From Wurfbainia villosa (taxonomy: Eukaryota; Streptophyta; Magnoliopsida; Zingiberales; Zingiberaceae): 64,000 bases of DNA. The translations under genes were made by a program, and so were the position numbers. Below are positions 21,701-31,159 of the stretch, in pieces. Under the pieces are notes generated by a model, which saw only the letters and a list, made by a program, of their open reading frames with translations, ran no database searches and was not told where the DNA came from. Positions within the stretch are counted from its first letter, which is position 1. Each line of letters starts with the position of its first letter. Where the stretch lies: positions 7,068,001-7,132,000 of the forward strand of contig JAKLTH010000238.1 of the NCBI GenBank assembly GCA_025175895.1, written 5' to 3'.

Positions 21701-22126
21701 GAGATCAACAACCTCTCCTTGGCCTACAAGCTTAAGGTCACAAATGGCAGAGGGTTGAAGAAGATATCCAACATCCCATCATTGAGATATCTTGAGGTGA
21801 ATGACTGTCCCAACTTGGAGTGGGTGGAGCATCTCGACAAGCTGCAGCATTTGGGGTTGATATGTTCGGAGGGAATGGAGCAGCTCCCGCAGTGGCTGCT
21901 CGGCTTGATCGAGCAGCATAACAACGCAGTGAGCACTCACTTGAGTCTGAGGAAGTTGGAGATGAAGTGCAATCTGCAACTGCTAAAGAGCTGTCTCCGA
22001 GGCAATGAGAATTGGGACGTTGTCCAGCAAATTTCTAATGTCAAAATTGAAACATATTCCGGCAAATACTACATCCGATACACCAAGGATCCCTACATCT
22101 ACGACCCACATGTTGCTTCTGATTGA
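18791..22126 (+). CDS. NLR-1, CC-NB-ARC-LRR disease resistance protein (RGA-like)
   Basis: An intracellular immune receptor of 1111 aa, uninterrupted. Start ATG at 18791 (MAMVLDFFVSRF) sits in good context (caacgATGG). Rx-N-type coiled coil at residues 1-130 with an EDVID-like DADDVID (74-80). NB-ARC: P-loop GTGGIGKST 204-212, kinase-2 LIVLDDVW 273-280, RNBS-B VLVTSRKEK ~302-310, GLPLA 365-369, RNBS-D CFLYCSLYP 420-428, MHD 497-499. All key nucleotide-binding residues are present. Leucine-rich repeats run from ~550 to the end. Residues ~738-800 are a very acidic low-complexity insert rich in Asp, Glu and Asn. A CNL of this form normally binds ADP/ATP and triggers defence on effector sensing. 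The recognised pathogen cannot be read from sequence. Its paralogue is NLR-2. Confidence 0.95.
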   Translation: MAMVLDFFVSRFITVTTNMVEAEIFKVLGVNKEIQTLQERLKTINGYLMQAEQKRHGNDEIDIWVRKLKEFMYDADDVIDLCMIEGGKLLKAQTSSTSSTVSIPLSYVFSCFRCLKYRHDIADQIIALNSKLEDLKKDSVIKNCLDWATKEPIENVNRVVTHETSHLQVEGDIVGTQIENATETLIGWILEKNPKKCRVFGVVGTGGIGKSTLARKILQDERIKDNFSNRIWLYVSKNYTESDLLKKLIRSEEGKSKVELEDKLVSVLTRDTLIVLDDVWHSTVWVDFLRIPIMKGAANCTVLVTSRKEKVVVSMKSTYIHQVEKMDEASGWTLLKHLVFEGEGDEDEISSFKEIGVKLVKKCDGLPLAIKAIAGVLYQQNKAKWQEVLESDAWNMDEIEEELKPLYLSYEDLPSRFKQCFLYCSLYPQKDMYYKDIVQFWAAEGLITCEQDEGRRDLSICRNHLESLGEEIYRELICRNLLEADAILDFNKNFFSMHDHFRSLCAKLMREEGILYRHGREFKADDNVKIRRLSVSYMGSNLVLPDQIIRQACLRTLILTHSPETKMIQDSVLQALPCLRVLDLTKTSIEKIPDCIGDLLHLRYLDLDETNIREIPTIIGNLVNLQSLNISNCGFLERLPLSITKLHNLRKFDMQFCPLLTYVPKGIGKLENFYSLKGFMVGQNDSASEEGCDLEELKNLFELRDLGIYRLERVEGGASALANKPFLKELALAWMPSDEEEEDNNGGAKSYEEADGDGKDDEDSKNDMGDDNDDGSGQQNQSEEAKEDENEEAESKKEQKRWSEKHISKAERICNEMAQPSSTIAELVFFEYPGRQFPSWMTSSSLFESFPNLTYLRLISLPCCTALPPLGTLPQLKYLSIESASAITAIGSEFLGSRISAFPKLEMLHFADMPQWEEWAFDGTPLEVKLFQSLRDCVIADCPKLRALPDGLRRATNLNELRLHNSYGLGEINNLSLAYKLKVTNGRGLKKISNIPSLRYLEVNDCPNLEWVEHLDKLQHLGLICSEGMEQLPQWLLGLIEQHNNAVSTHLSLRKLEMKCNLQLLKSCLRGNENWDVVQQISNVKIETYSGKYYIRYTKDPYIYDPHVASD

Positions 22127-22219
22127 GTAAGGCGATTCGTCTATCTTGGAACTTCATTCTTCCCATAGATGACGTCCTTCCTGTTCTTTCAATCACCTTT
22201 TTTTTTTTTTTTTTTGCAG
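22127..22219 (+). other. 3'-UTR intron of NLR-1
   Basis: The donor GTAAGG begins on the base after the stop codon TGA. The acceptor is a long T-run followed by GCAG at 22216-22219, giving 93 bp. The same arrangement is found at NLR-2 (68 bp) and in the NLR-3 fragment (84 bp). Splicing would leave the stop codon intact at the exon edge. Confidence 0.6.
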
Positions 22220-22935
22220 GACGATTTCGACGAAAGCATCGATCACTTTGTGTTTTGTTCAAGTGCATCGGTGAAGGTGTGATTCACTTAGAGTCGAACT
22301 GGTAGTATCATCTTCGACTACATCCTTGGAGTCACTTGTCTTTCTTAAGTTGAGATGCATCGAATGGCTTACTTTGACATGCTGCAGGATGTCGATTTGT
22401 GAGAGACACAAGTTGATTTATCAAAGTGGATTTCAATAGATCAACTGATGGATTATGTGCAACTACAAATCAGGATGAGATACAGTTAAGAAAGATTGCA
22501 GCTTCACGCGGTGTAAATGGCACTTGACATAGTTGTGGTAGTCTTCAGATATATATGCATACCCCAACCATCTTCGATTCGCAAGCGAAACTTCAGAGTT
22601 ACAAAGGAGGCCTGCGGCTACAATTGGGATTCTCTTCAGGCTTGTTGATGGTGTTGCTGAGACAAGTTCTCGAGTGGGCACTGGAGCACTTTTGACAACA
22701 TTATTCTCTTTCTCTTCGAGAATGATCGTGCATTAATTTGGCATGGCTTTTGAAAAGTTCGCAATTCTACCATTTCACTTCTTCTGAACTGTGGAAAGTG
22801 GATCCCGGTCATCATGTGAGTTGACGTTTTATTTTTCCCTATTTTGTACCCTGAAAACAATTTCTTTGTTGCATGATTCCTCAGAACAAAGTTATTCATG
22901 CCCTTATTTATGTTTCCTTTTAGTTACTTTTATAG
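22220..22935 (+). other. NLR-1 3' untranslated and downstream region
   Basis: No gene is seen. It is conserved with 50815-51720 and, in part, 32916-33540 and 34110-34400, so the duplicated unit includes ~800 bp after the stop. Shared blocks include 'atcatcttcgact', 'gctgcag' and 'tccctattttgtacc'. Similarity ends at ~22935 where LTR-like sequence begins. Confidence 0.55.
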
Positions 22936-22939
22936 TTGG

Positions 22940-23340
22940 ATCCGTTGGTATTTGAACCTACGGTTACGTACTTACGTGAGTAGTAACCATCCACGACGAA
23001 ATGCAAGTTGTGCACTCGTGGTGCACGTTGTGCACGATGCGTCCAAGTCTTTATAAATAGGGAAGAGAACAAAGGAGATAGGTGCGTGAAGATAGTGCCG
23101 TCAGGCTATTTCTGTGTGAACATTCTGACTGTGTGTTGAATTAGAGAAGAACATTCAAGGTGTCCTAACTTGATTTGTAAATTAATAAGGGTGGTTCGTT
23201 ATTCTGAGTATCCTTCAGACGACAAGCACGAGATTGAAAGATCATTTTCTCTGCAAATCAACAAGAAGCTCGAGAAATCGACGAACTCGCTGTAAGTTTT
23301 TATTTACAGTCTTTTAAATTTATGCAACTTCATGTAAAAC
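22940..23340 (+). repeat. LTR-like remnant with TATA box
   Basis: TATAAATA at 23052-23059 follows a palindrome-rich stretch (gtgcac repeated, 'gatgcgtccaag'). The 'gcgtccaag' + TATA arrangement is like the C2 U3. It ends near 'ctcgctgtaagttttta'. No internal region follows, so it may be a solo or broken LTR on the plus strand. The left edge is uncertain. Confidence 0.4.
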
Positions 23341-23401
23341 CTACAATGGTAATAAAGCACAGGATGCTTGACACGGAGGAATGAGTCTCGCGCAGTACTG
23401 T

Positions 23402-23730
23402 TGATGCAAAATATACCTGTTCCTTGTTGATTACCCGGTGGAATTTCGACTTGCGTCGAAGGAGTGATCACAGCCGGAAGACTCCTCTGTTTCCACAAAC
23501 CAAATCTGCCGGATGCTTCTCTACGCTTCTCACCCTCTTCGCCGAGCCACTGCCGAACAACACAGCCAACCCAACAAGCCTCCTCTTTTGCCTTTTTGTC
23601 GAACCCCAACCTTGGACGCACTCCTTCCCTTTTAAGGGAAGGAGACGCACGCACGGCTTCAAGCCGTGCGTGCTCGAGGCAGTTCCACGAACTGCCTCTG
23701 TGCAGTTCGTGAAACTGCCATGAACTTACA
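23402..23730 (-). repeat. C2 3' LTR
   Basis: 329 bp, TG...CA. It contains three inverted repeats in a row: TTCCCTT/AAGGGAA around a TTAAAAGG TATA-like site; GCACGCACGGCTT/AAGCCGTGCGTGC with a 1-nt loop; and GGCAGTTC/GAACTGCC. The adjoining 'tctcccactc' (minus GAGTGGGAGA) at 23731-23740 is the polypurine tract. Confidence 0.92.
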
Positions 23731-25141
23731 TCTCCCACTCGTCCAAGGTATGTCACACAGACAAAAATGATCACACAGACCATTTTAGAAAGGGTGTTTA
23801 GTCACATAGACTAAATGATCACACAGACCATGTTAGAAGAGGTGTTTAGTCACATAGACTAAATCGAAGCAACATCTATAGTCCCAAAAGACTAAAAGAA
23901 CAGAGATTAATAGTCACAAAGACTAAATGAAACATCATATTAGAAAATGGTTCGTATGCGACAAACACATTGAGCGTTCAAATGCTAAGAAAGTTGTTAC
24001 ACCTTACATAGCTGCTCATAGAGTGATACATGCTAAGAGAAGTTGTTACGCCTAACTTAGCCACTCTACATATGATACATAATCATTCTCCCGATGACAC
24101 AGAGTCATCTCCAGGTGGTACAAAATCATTTATCTTATGGCACACAGCCATTTCCCAGGTGACACACAGTCATTTTCCAGATGATACAAAATCATATTTC
24201 TGGTGGTACATAACCGTTTACCTGAAACATTCATGTCTTGATTTTTACCCAGATTAAATAATCTCATTTACATCAATATGAACATCTCTAATCCCTTAAA
24301 TTGACCATCATGTCAAGAGCATGTCTCATATTCCAAATATTCACAATCATTTCCATACACAACAGAAATGGATCGACCAGTGAATAATTCTCATTAGATG
24401 TAAATCTATTTAATCTTCCTTTTTAGTGCGAATCTATTCATTTTAATCAATCGCTTTCTTAGTCATGTTTCATAGACCGAATCATACATAGTCATAGGTA
24501 GACATGCTAAAGTAGCAAACCTTGATTAAAACTTCAAGTAGACACCTAAATAGTCACAAAGGGCAAATTTAGAAATCAACATATAATCTCAAAGGGCTCA
24601 CATAGTAGAGAAGCATGGATTCATTCTCCTACTACCCTTATTGTCGTCTTAGCACATGTGATATGATTCACATGCTACGATGTCTTCCTCTTTACCAATA
24701 AAAGAGCGCATGTTTCCCTCAAATTAACATCGTACAGATTTTGATCTAGACATTCCCAATGTCTAATCCAAAATTCAACACATGAATCCTTATCTGGCTC
24801 ACAAATAGGCATAGTAAATGGTGGGTTCATTTACTTCGATCATTTACCACAAAATGATCTTATCTTGATACAAATATCAAGACGACCCTAACTTATAGGA
24901 ATGTAACAAATTTTACAGCTTCCAAAGCTAACAACCACATAGGTTGACCTATAAGCATCGGTCTTACCTCTATTCATATGCAACAAATAGAGATGATTGT
25001 CCATGTGAGAGGACCAATCATTACCTGCCAACATGCTTATCGAGATCTTATCACTAGAATGCAACATAACATACACTGAATAAATTATGGCTAGCATTTC
25101 AAACAATCAAATCATTATATTCAATTGTCATTACAAGACTG
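23731..25141 (-). other. C2 3' non-coding region with short repeats
   Basis: About 1.4 kb lies between the pol stop and the 3' LTR. It contains repeated 'tcacatagactaaatgatcacacagacca' type units (23745-23940) and ~28-bp units like 'gatgacacacagtcattttccag' (24065-24230). No convincing env-like reading frame is visible. A 72-codon minus frame at 24888-25106 has no features I recognise. Confidence 0.6.
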
Positions 25142-28100
25142 TTACATTCTACGAAGTCCCATAGACTTTACATGCTCATTAAATGACTCTCTAGTCATTG
25201 GCTTAGTAAAAGGATCTGCAAGCATAGCTCGTGTAGGGATATACTCAAGAATCACCTTCCTTTTAGCAACAATATCCCTGATAAAGTTGTATTTTATAGC
25301 AATATGCTTGCCCTTGCTGTGATATTTGGGATCCTTGGAAAAAGCTATCGCAGCTTGACTGTCACAATAGACAGTCACTGGACTCCCACTGTTCTCAGCA
25401 ATCTTCAAATGCTTTAGGAACCTTCTCAACCGATCGCTTCTTACAATTCGAACATGCCATATTCAATTCCATTGTAGATAAGGCCACATGTGCTTTGCTT
25501 CTTGTTGTTCCATGAGATGGCGCCACCATTCAACAAGAACGCATAGCCTGATGTAGATTTTCTATCATCCAGGTCCCCAGCCCAATCTACATCTGAATAG
25601 CCCATAAGGCTCATATCTGATCCTTGATAACAGAGACAATAATCTGTCGTCGCCTTCAGATATCTGAAAATCCTTTTCACTGCCTTCCAGTGTCTCGATC
25701 CTGGGTTTGACTGGAACCGGCTGACTAAGCCCACTACATAGCTGATATCGGGACGAGTACACAACATAGTATACATTAAACTACCTATGGCACTGGCATA
25801 TGGTTTTTTAGTCATGTCGGCTATTTCAGCTGGAGTCTTGGGACTCATATTTTTGCTCAAAACAGTACCTTTCACAATAGGTGTCTGTTCACAGTTGCAG
25901 TCAGACATGTTGAAATGTTGTAACATCTTAGTAATATAAGACTCTTGTGACAAATCCAAAAGTCTCTTTGATCGATCCCGGATGATCTTAACCCCTAAGA
26001 TGTATTCAGCTTCTCCCATATCTATTGTGTCAAATTGTGAAGACAACCACTTTTTGACTTCTTCAATAAAACCTATGTCATTTCCTGCTATCAGCATATC
26101 ATCAACATATAATGATAAAATGACATACTTTCCTTTTTCCTTCTTTAGGAAAACGCAATGATCCTCATTGATCATTTCGAAACCATAAGATAAAACCACT
26201 TTGTTAAATCTTATGTTCCATTATCTTGACGCTTGCTTCAGCCCATATATAGATTTCTTCAATCTACATACTTTATCCTCTTGGCCTAAAGCAACGAAAC
26301 CTTCCGGGCCAACCATATAGATTTCCTCGTCAAGCTCACCGTTAAGGAAAGCGGTTTTAACATCCATCTAATGTAATTCCAAGTCATAATGCGCCACAAA
26401 GGCCAAGATAACTCGGATTGACACAAACTTCACTACGGGAGAAAATGTCTCTTCAAAGTCAATACCCTCTCTTTGGGTAAATCCTTTTGCAACCAAACGA
26501 GCCTTGTATCGGTTAATCGATCCATCAGACTTCCTCTTTATTTTGAGAATCCACTTATTCCCAATGGCCCTTCGGCCAGGAGGAAGATCGACTAACTCCC
26601 AAACTTGATTCCGAATCATTGACTCCATCTCTTCTTCCATTGCACTTTTCCACTTATCTCTAACCCTATATCCCAACGCATCCTCAACTGATTGAGGTTC
26701 ATCTTCGTCAACTGGGAGTGTCATCATTGCCTCATTCTCAATATCAAACCTCCTTTTAGGTATGATCTTACGAACACTTTTCCGTAAGTTGGGCATTGAG
26801 AAGTCACCCCGTGATCAGGCACATTACTCCCACTCGGTTGACTAGGTTCAGGTATCCCACTGGACATCTGACTTGTTGATAACGACTCATCCTCCTCAAA
26901 AAGAGGAACTGTCTTATCAACTTCACCCTTTGTTGGGAACTCAGTTTCGAGAAAAGTGGCATCTCTCGACTCAATCTCAGAGATTGTCCCATCTTGTTGC
27001 TCACCTATAAAAACATAACCTTTTGAGGTATCAGAATATCTTATAAAGATACACTTCTTACCTCTAGGTCCTAATTTTCCATATTTGTGAGAACTATTAT
27101 GAACGTAGGCAGCTGACCCCCAGGGTCTCAGATTGCTCAAATCGTTTCTACTCATTCAACGCTCATATGGGATTGATGGAACCGACTTTCAAGGCACTTT
27201 GTTAAGTATATAGGTCGCACTAGTAATGCATCTCCCCAATAGGAGATCGCAAATTAGCTCGCCATCCATCATAGACCTAACCATTTCAAAAAGAGTCATA
27301 TTTCTTCTTTCAAAGAACCCCATTTTCTTTGTGGAGTTCCCGGATCGTTAGTTGCCTAATAATCCCCTTATCATTACATGTCGCCTTGAACAAATCGCGG
27401 ATATATTCACCCCACGGCCACAAGCAAGGCCTTAACCTTACGTTGCTTGATTCTCAACTCGCTCAAATAACGAATGAAATAATCCAACGCCTGCATTTTT
27501 GAGAAATCAAATACACATGACCATACCTAGTGAAATCATCAATAAATGTAATGAAGTAGGAAGCTCCATGCCTAGCCTTCACACTCATCGGACCACAAAT
27601 ATCCGAATGAATCAATTGCAATGGCAAGTCCGCTCTAATAGCCTTTCCAAATGGTTTCTAGTTGCTTTTCCAAAGAAGACAATGCTCACATATAGACAAG
27701 CTAATCTTAGCACGAGAGCCCAATAAACCCTCTCTAGCTAATCGATTCATGCGATCTTGTCCTATATGTCCCAATCTAGCATGCCAAACCTCATCGATAT
27801 ATCGCATTACTAGTAAGAGCAATGTTTGAAAAACAACTATGAATCGCACAATTCACATCGTGCACCACATCTACTACCATAAACCCACTAGATAAAAAAC
27901 CTTTTCCGATTGACACAGAGTCAATCTTAAGTTCTACACAGCGACTGAAAAAATTTACAGAGTACCCCAAATCAAGAAGACAAGTAATGTGATACAAGAT
28001 TCCTTCGAATCTCGAGCATACAAGACATCATGCAAAAACAAAGTACTTCCACCACGAAGGTTAAGTTTACAAGTGCCGACTCCTTGACTTATTGTTTCCT

Positions 28101-28320
28101 ACATAGATCCATTTGTTGCCGGCAGTACACGCAGTACTCCACATATGTAACCCGCCTCGAGCTACATGGTTGGTTGCTCCCGAATCTATAATCCACAAAG
28201 GATAAGAATCACCATCAACACAAGATTAGCAACAAAATGCTCGTAAGATTAGAAGTTACCTTCTTAGGCTCAAGATACATTCGAGCAAAGTGGTCCTTCT
28301 TGCTTACAATTAAAGCAAGA
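25142..28320 (-). pseudogene. C2 pol (protease, integrase, RT, RNase H), broken
   Basis: RNase H ends at 25142 with YCDSQAA and an ADPFTKP block. The RT box YVDDMLIAGND is intact at ~26109-26077. The first RT block MDVKTAFLNGEL is intact, but the codon before it (Gln position) is TAG. The half from 25142 to 27155 is nearly open (252-, 142- and 143-codon frames). The integrase-protease half from ~27160 to 28320 has many small deletions compared with C1. The protease WIIDSGAT region lies near 28200-28160. Non-autonomous. Confidence 0.85.
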
Positions 28321-29069
28321 TAACTTGCTTTTAGGTTTCTTCCACTGTCTTCTTCTTCTTGATTTGTTCCTTCCCAGCGATAACAAGCGTTTTTATTCTT
28401 TCCCTTTCCCTTCTTGTACCATTTCTTCTTGGATCCGGATGATCCAGTGAGCCGTAGCCAAATAGGCTTGGCACGAAATCCTTCATGATTCTACTCTCTC
28501 GACCTCCGACTCACATGCCTGAGACATCGTGAAAGTCTTAATACTCTCACTTTGTGAGTTAAGGTGCATTTCATGGTCTCCCAAGAATCGGGAAGAGAGC
28601 GAATAACCTTTGAACTTGTTGTTCATCCATCGACTCATGGCCGTGATTTTGACTCCGAATCATATTCGACATCTCACGAGATGTTGAACCATCGTTATTC
28701 GGGCGCTTCTTGTAGGTGTCGAACGATCGTCGGTGACGAAGCTTCAGACTTATTCCTTTGTATCTCTCTAAGGGCTACCCGGTGCATGAGATATGGCTCA
28801 TACTCTAACACTAGGTCATCCACCATTGAACTTATCAATATGCCCTTAGCGGTGGAATCTTTCCTTTTCCATACCTTATAGGTATCAAGGTCACGCGTCA
28901 CATCTTGTGTTGTATTACTCTCAGCAGTTCTATCATAACTTTGATTAATGACCTCTAGAACTTCTTGTTCCTCGAGAACATACTGAATCTTGAGGTGTCA
29001 TATTTTATAGTTATCCCCATTCAGTTTTTCACCTTTGTTCAGTTCAGCTATGATATTTTTAGTCGTCAT
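28321..29069 (-). pseudogene. C2 gag, broken
   Basis: ATG at 29069 opens with MTTKNIIAELNKGEKLNGDN and stays open to ~28700. Frameshifts then interrupt the UBN2-type part (28700-28550) and the path to the zinc knuckle near 28300. It is homologous to the C1 gag at 4458-5235. Confidence 0.8.
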
Positions 29070-29497
29070 AACCTAACATAAATAAACACATTATTTAGTT
29101 ACTCAGTGTATGCTTTTATGTATGTAATCTCCAAAAATAAACTCAAGATAAATCTGATCTAGTTTACAAAATCAAGTGACAACTGCGTTATCACTCATCA
29201 TTTGTATGTGCCAATCAGACTTAGATTGATATATTTTATTACATACATCCCACTTAATGATATTAATCATTATTACAGCATGATATTACACATAAAATGA
29301 ACATATCATTATATACTCATTTGAACTAATCAAGGGTATATCTAATAATCATGCATCATGTAGAGTTAACAGCATCATATGAACTAATCATTAAATGAAC
29401 ACATCATTAAAACATGTTGTACAATGTTAACAAATAACAAAGTCTACTAAGAATGTAACAGATTACATTCTTCCTACTCATAAACTAAAAATAACTC

Positions 29498-30010
29498 CTA
29501 ATAGACTAGATAAGCAATTACTGCTCCCACTAGGACAAGCCCTAGCACAGCAGTAATCATGACATGTCCCCTCCGTCTGGACTCAACTACAGTACTCTCT
29601 GCTGGGACACTCACAGGCAACACATGCTGCCCTGATACAGAGTCCTTCAAAGACCTTACTATTCGAGAACCAAAATCCTCCACAGGGTCTTCTTCAGGAT
29701 CCTCTTCACAGTCAGCGTAGTTTATCAGCTCTGTGCACAACCGGGTATATGAAATTCGTCCTTCATGTAACCCCCAAAATTATCGTGCCACGTCAGCAAG
29801 ATTATCGGACAATGAACGAATCAACGCCCAAATCCTGTAGTTATCTAAAACTGGAAACTCCTGCATCTCGAGCTTCCAGAACAGTCTGTCCAGCTTCCCA
29901 ATGTGTCCAACGACTCCATGGTAAGGGTCATAGTTCAATCCTTCGATAGCCTCCCTATACCGATTGCGCAACATATCGCGCCGGGTCATAGTGGTATACA
30001 TCCACGCCAT
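29498..30010 (-). pseudogene. extra leader reading frame of C2 (Gag-like, C-terminal membrane segment)
   Basis: One frame of ~170 codons from ATG 30010 (MAWMYTTMTRRDMLRNRY) to TAA at 29498, with a single in-frame TAA at ~29780-29782 where C1 has Gln. Blocks: TRRD..RN....AI.G; HIGKLDRLFWKLEMQEFP; LDNYRIWALIRSL; a WGLHEGRISYTRLC stretch; acidic EEDPEEDPVED; SRRRGHV; and a hydrophobic end (TAVLGLVLVGAVIAYLV) typical of a tail anchor. It is homologous along its length to 5664-6184 in C1. It lies upstream of gag in the sense direction, 429 bp from the gag ATG. I do not recognise the family. Confidence 0.75.
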
Positions 30011-30289
30011 CTGTAAAATTGAAATAAATCATGTCAATACATAACCGACAAAACCAGTACAAATACCGGTATATTCCAATTTAATTATGGCACAGAACAA
30101 ATACACATATATCAAGAAGAATTATACTCCTTGAATTTTAGGCTATAATTGATTGACCCAATGATCAATCAATTGTGACCCATAGACAGTCATAATTAGT
30201 CCTATCATTGAGTTATTCAAAAATAAATTTTATAATCTATACAAAACAAAAAAAAATTATTTATTTATGAGTTTTTCGTGTTAACAGGG

Positions 30290-30482
30290 CGGCGTATCAA
30301 AACAATACAGTCATTGACACGTCCGTGTTTAGAGTTCCAGTGCTCAACACGCCCTGTTCAGCAACCAACACGCCCCGTGTCGGCCGTGACACGCCCTTTG
30401 TGGCATGGGCGTGTCGCCCGCGACACGCCTGTGCCTTCAATCGGCATGGGCGTGTCGGCCGCGACACGCCTGTGCCTTCAAT
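30290..30482. repeat. C2 leader minisatellite
   Basis: GC-rich repeats built on 'gacacgcc/ggcgtgtc'. Two near-identical ~41-bp units (starting around 30402 and 30443: 'atgggcgtgtcggcc...tgtgccttcaatcggc') plus weaker flanking copies. The rest of the leader to 30740 is GC-rich without a supported gene. Confidence 0.75.
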
Positions 30483-30812
30483 CGGTGGCGACCCCGCTTC
30501 TGTAAATTTCGAGGCGGTGGACGAGCGTCCACCGCCTACGCACCGCCTCCGAGCGTCGCCGAGGCATTGGCGACCATGCCGTCGCCTCCGACGCCTCGGT
30601 AGTCGGCGTCGCGTCGGCGTCCGCCATCTCTCCGGCCGTCGGCGGCGGCAGCCGCCTCAAAGCGAAGCGCCTCCGATGCGACAATATGCCGAGCGACCGG
30701 ATGCTGATGCGATCACCAAGACGCGGCCGCGCGAGAGGTAACGAGAATTTGCATTCGGTTTTCTTCTCCGGCGAGGGTATCAAATAGGTATGAAATTTCA
30801 GAAATGAAATAT

Positions 30813-30824
30813 GCTCTGATACCA
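30813..30824 (-). other. primer-binding site of C2
   Basis: The minus strand reads TGGTATCAGAGC, the classic initiator tRNA-Met site, one base from the LTR edge at 30826. Confidence 0.9.
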
Positions 30825-30825
30825 T

Positions 30826-31154
30826 TGATGCAAAATATACCTGTTCCTTGTTGATTACCCGGTGGAATTTCGACTTGCGTCGAAGGAGTGATCACAGCCG
30901 GAAGACTCCTCTGTTTCCACAAACCAAATCTGCCGGATGCTTCTCTACGCTTCTCACCCTCTTCGCCGAGCCACTGCCGAACAACACAGCCAACCCAACA
31001 AGCCTCCTCTTTTGCCTTTTTGCCGAACCCCAACCTTGGACGCACTCCTTCCCTTTTAAGGGAAGGAGACGCACGCACGGCTTCAAGTCGTGCGTGCTCG
31101 AGGCAGTTCCACGAACTGCCTCTGTGCAGTTCGTGGAACTGCCATGAACTTACA
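30826..31154 (-). repeat. C2 5' LTR
   Basis: 329 bp. It differs from the 3' LTR at three sites (tgccgaacc/tgtcgaacc, aagtcgtg/aagccgtg, cgtggaac/cgtgaaac). The middle change breaks the long GC palindrome here but not in the 3' copy. Confidence 0.92.
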
Positions 31155-31159
31155 ACTGT

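Larger units (their letters stand above)
23402..31154 (-). mobile_element. Ty1/copia retrotransposon C2, full length with target duplication
   Basis: Two 329-bp LTRs differ at 3 positions. The flanks are ACTGT on both sides (23397-23401 and 31155-31159), a 5-bp target duplication. Primer site, leader, gag, PR, INT, RT, RNase H, a ~1.4-kb 3' non-coding stretch and purine tract are all in order on the minus strand. The LTR similarity indicates recent insertion, yet gag and pol are broken many times. It landed in a GCTCG-type tandem-repeat field: the empty site would read ...agtactgt/gagagctcgg.... Confidence 0.93.

Noticed and set aside
24888..25106. Env-like small protein after pol in C2
   Set aside because: 72 codons, weakly hydrophobic start only, no signal or heptads, and the rest of the 3' region is repeats and stops.
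30325..30741. 138-codon Arg-rich frame
   Set aside because: It is in the GC-rich repeat leader of C2, on the strand opposite to the element, with no domain.
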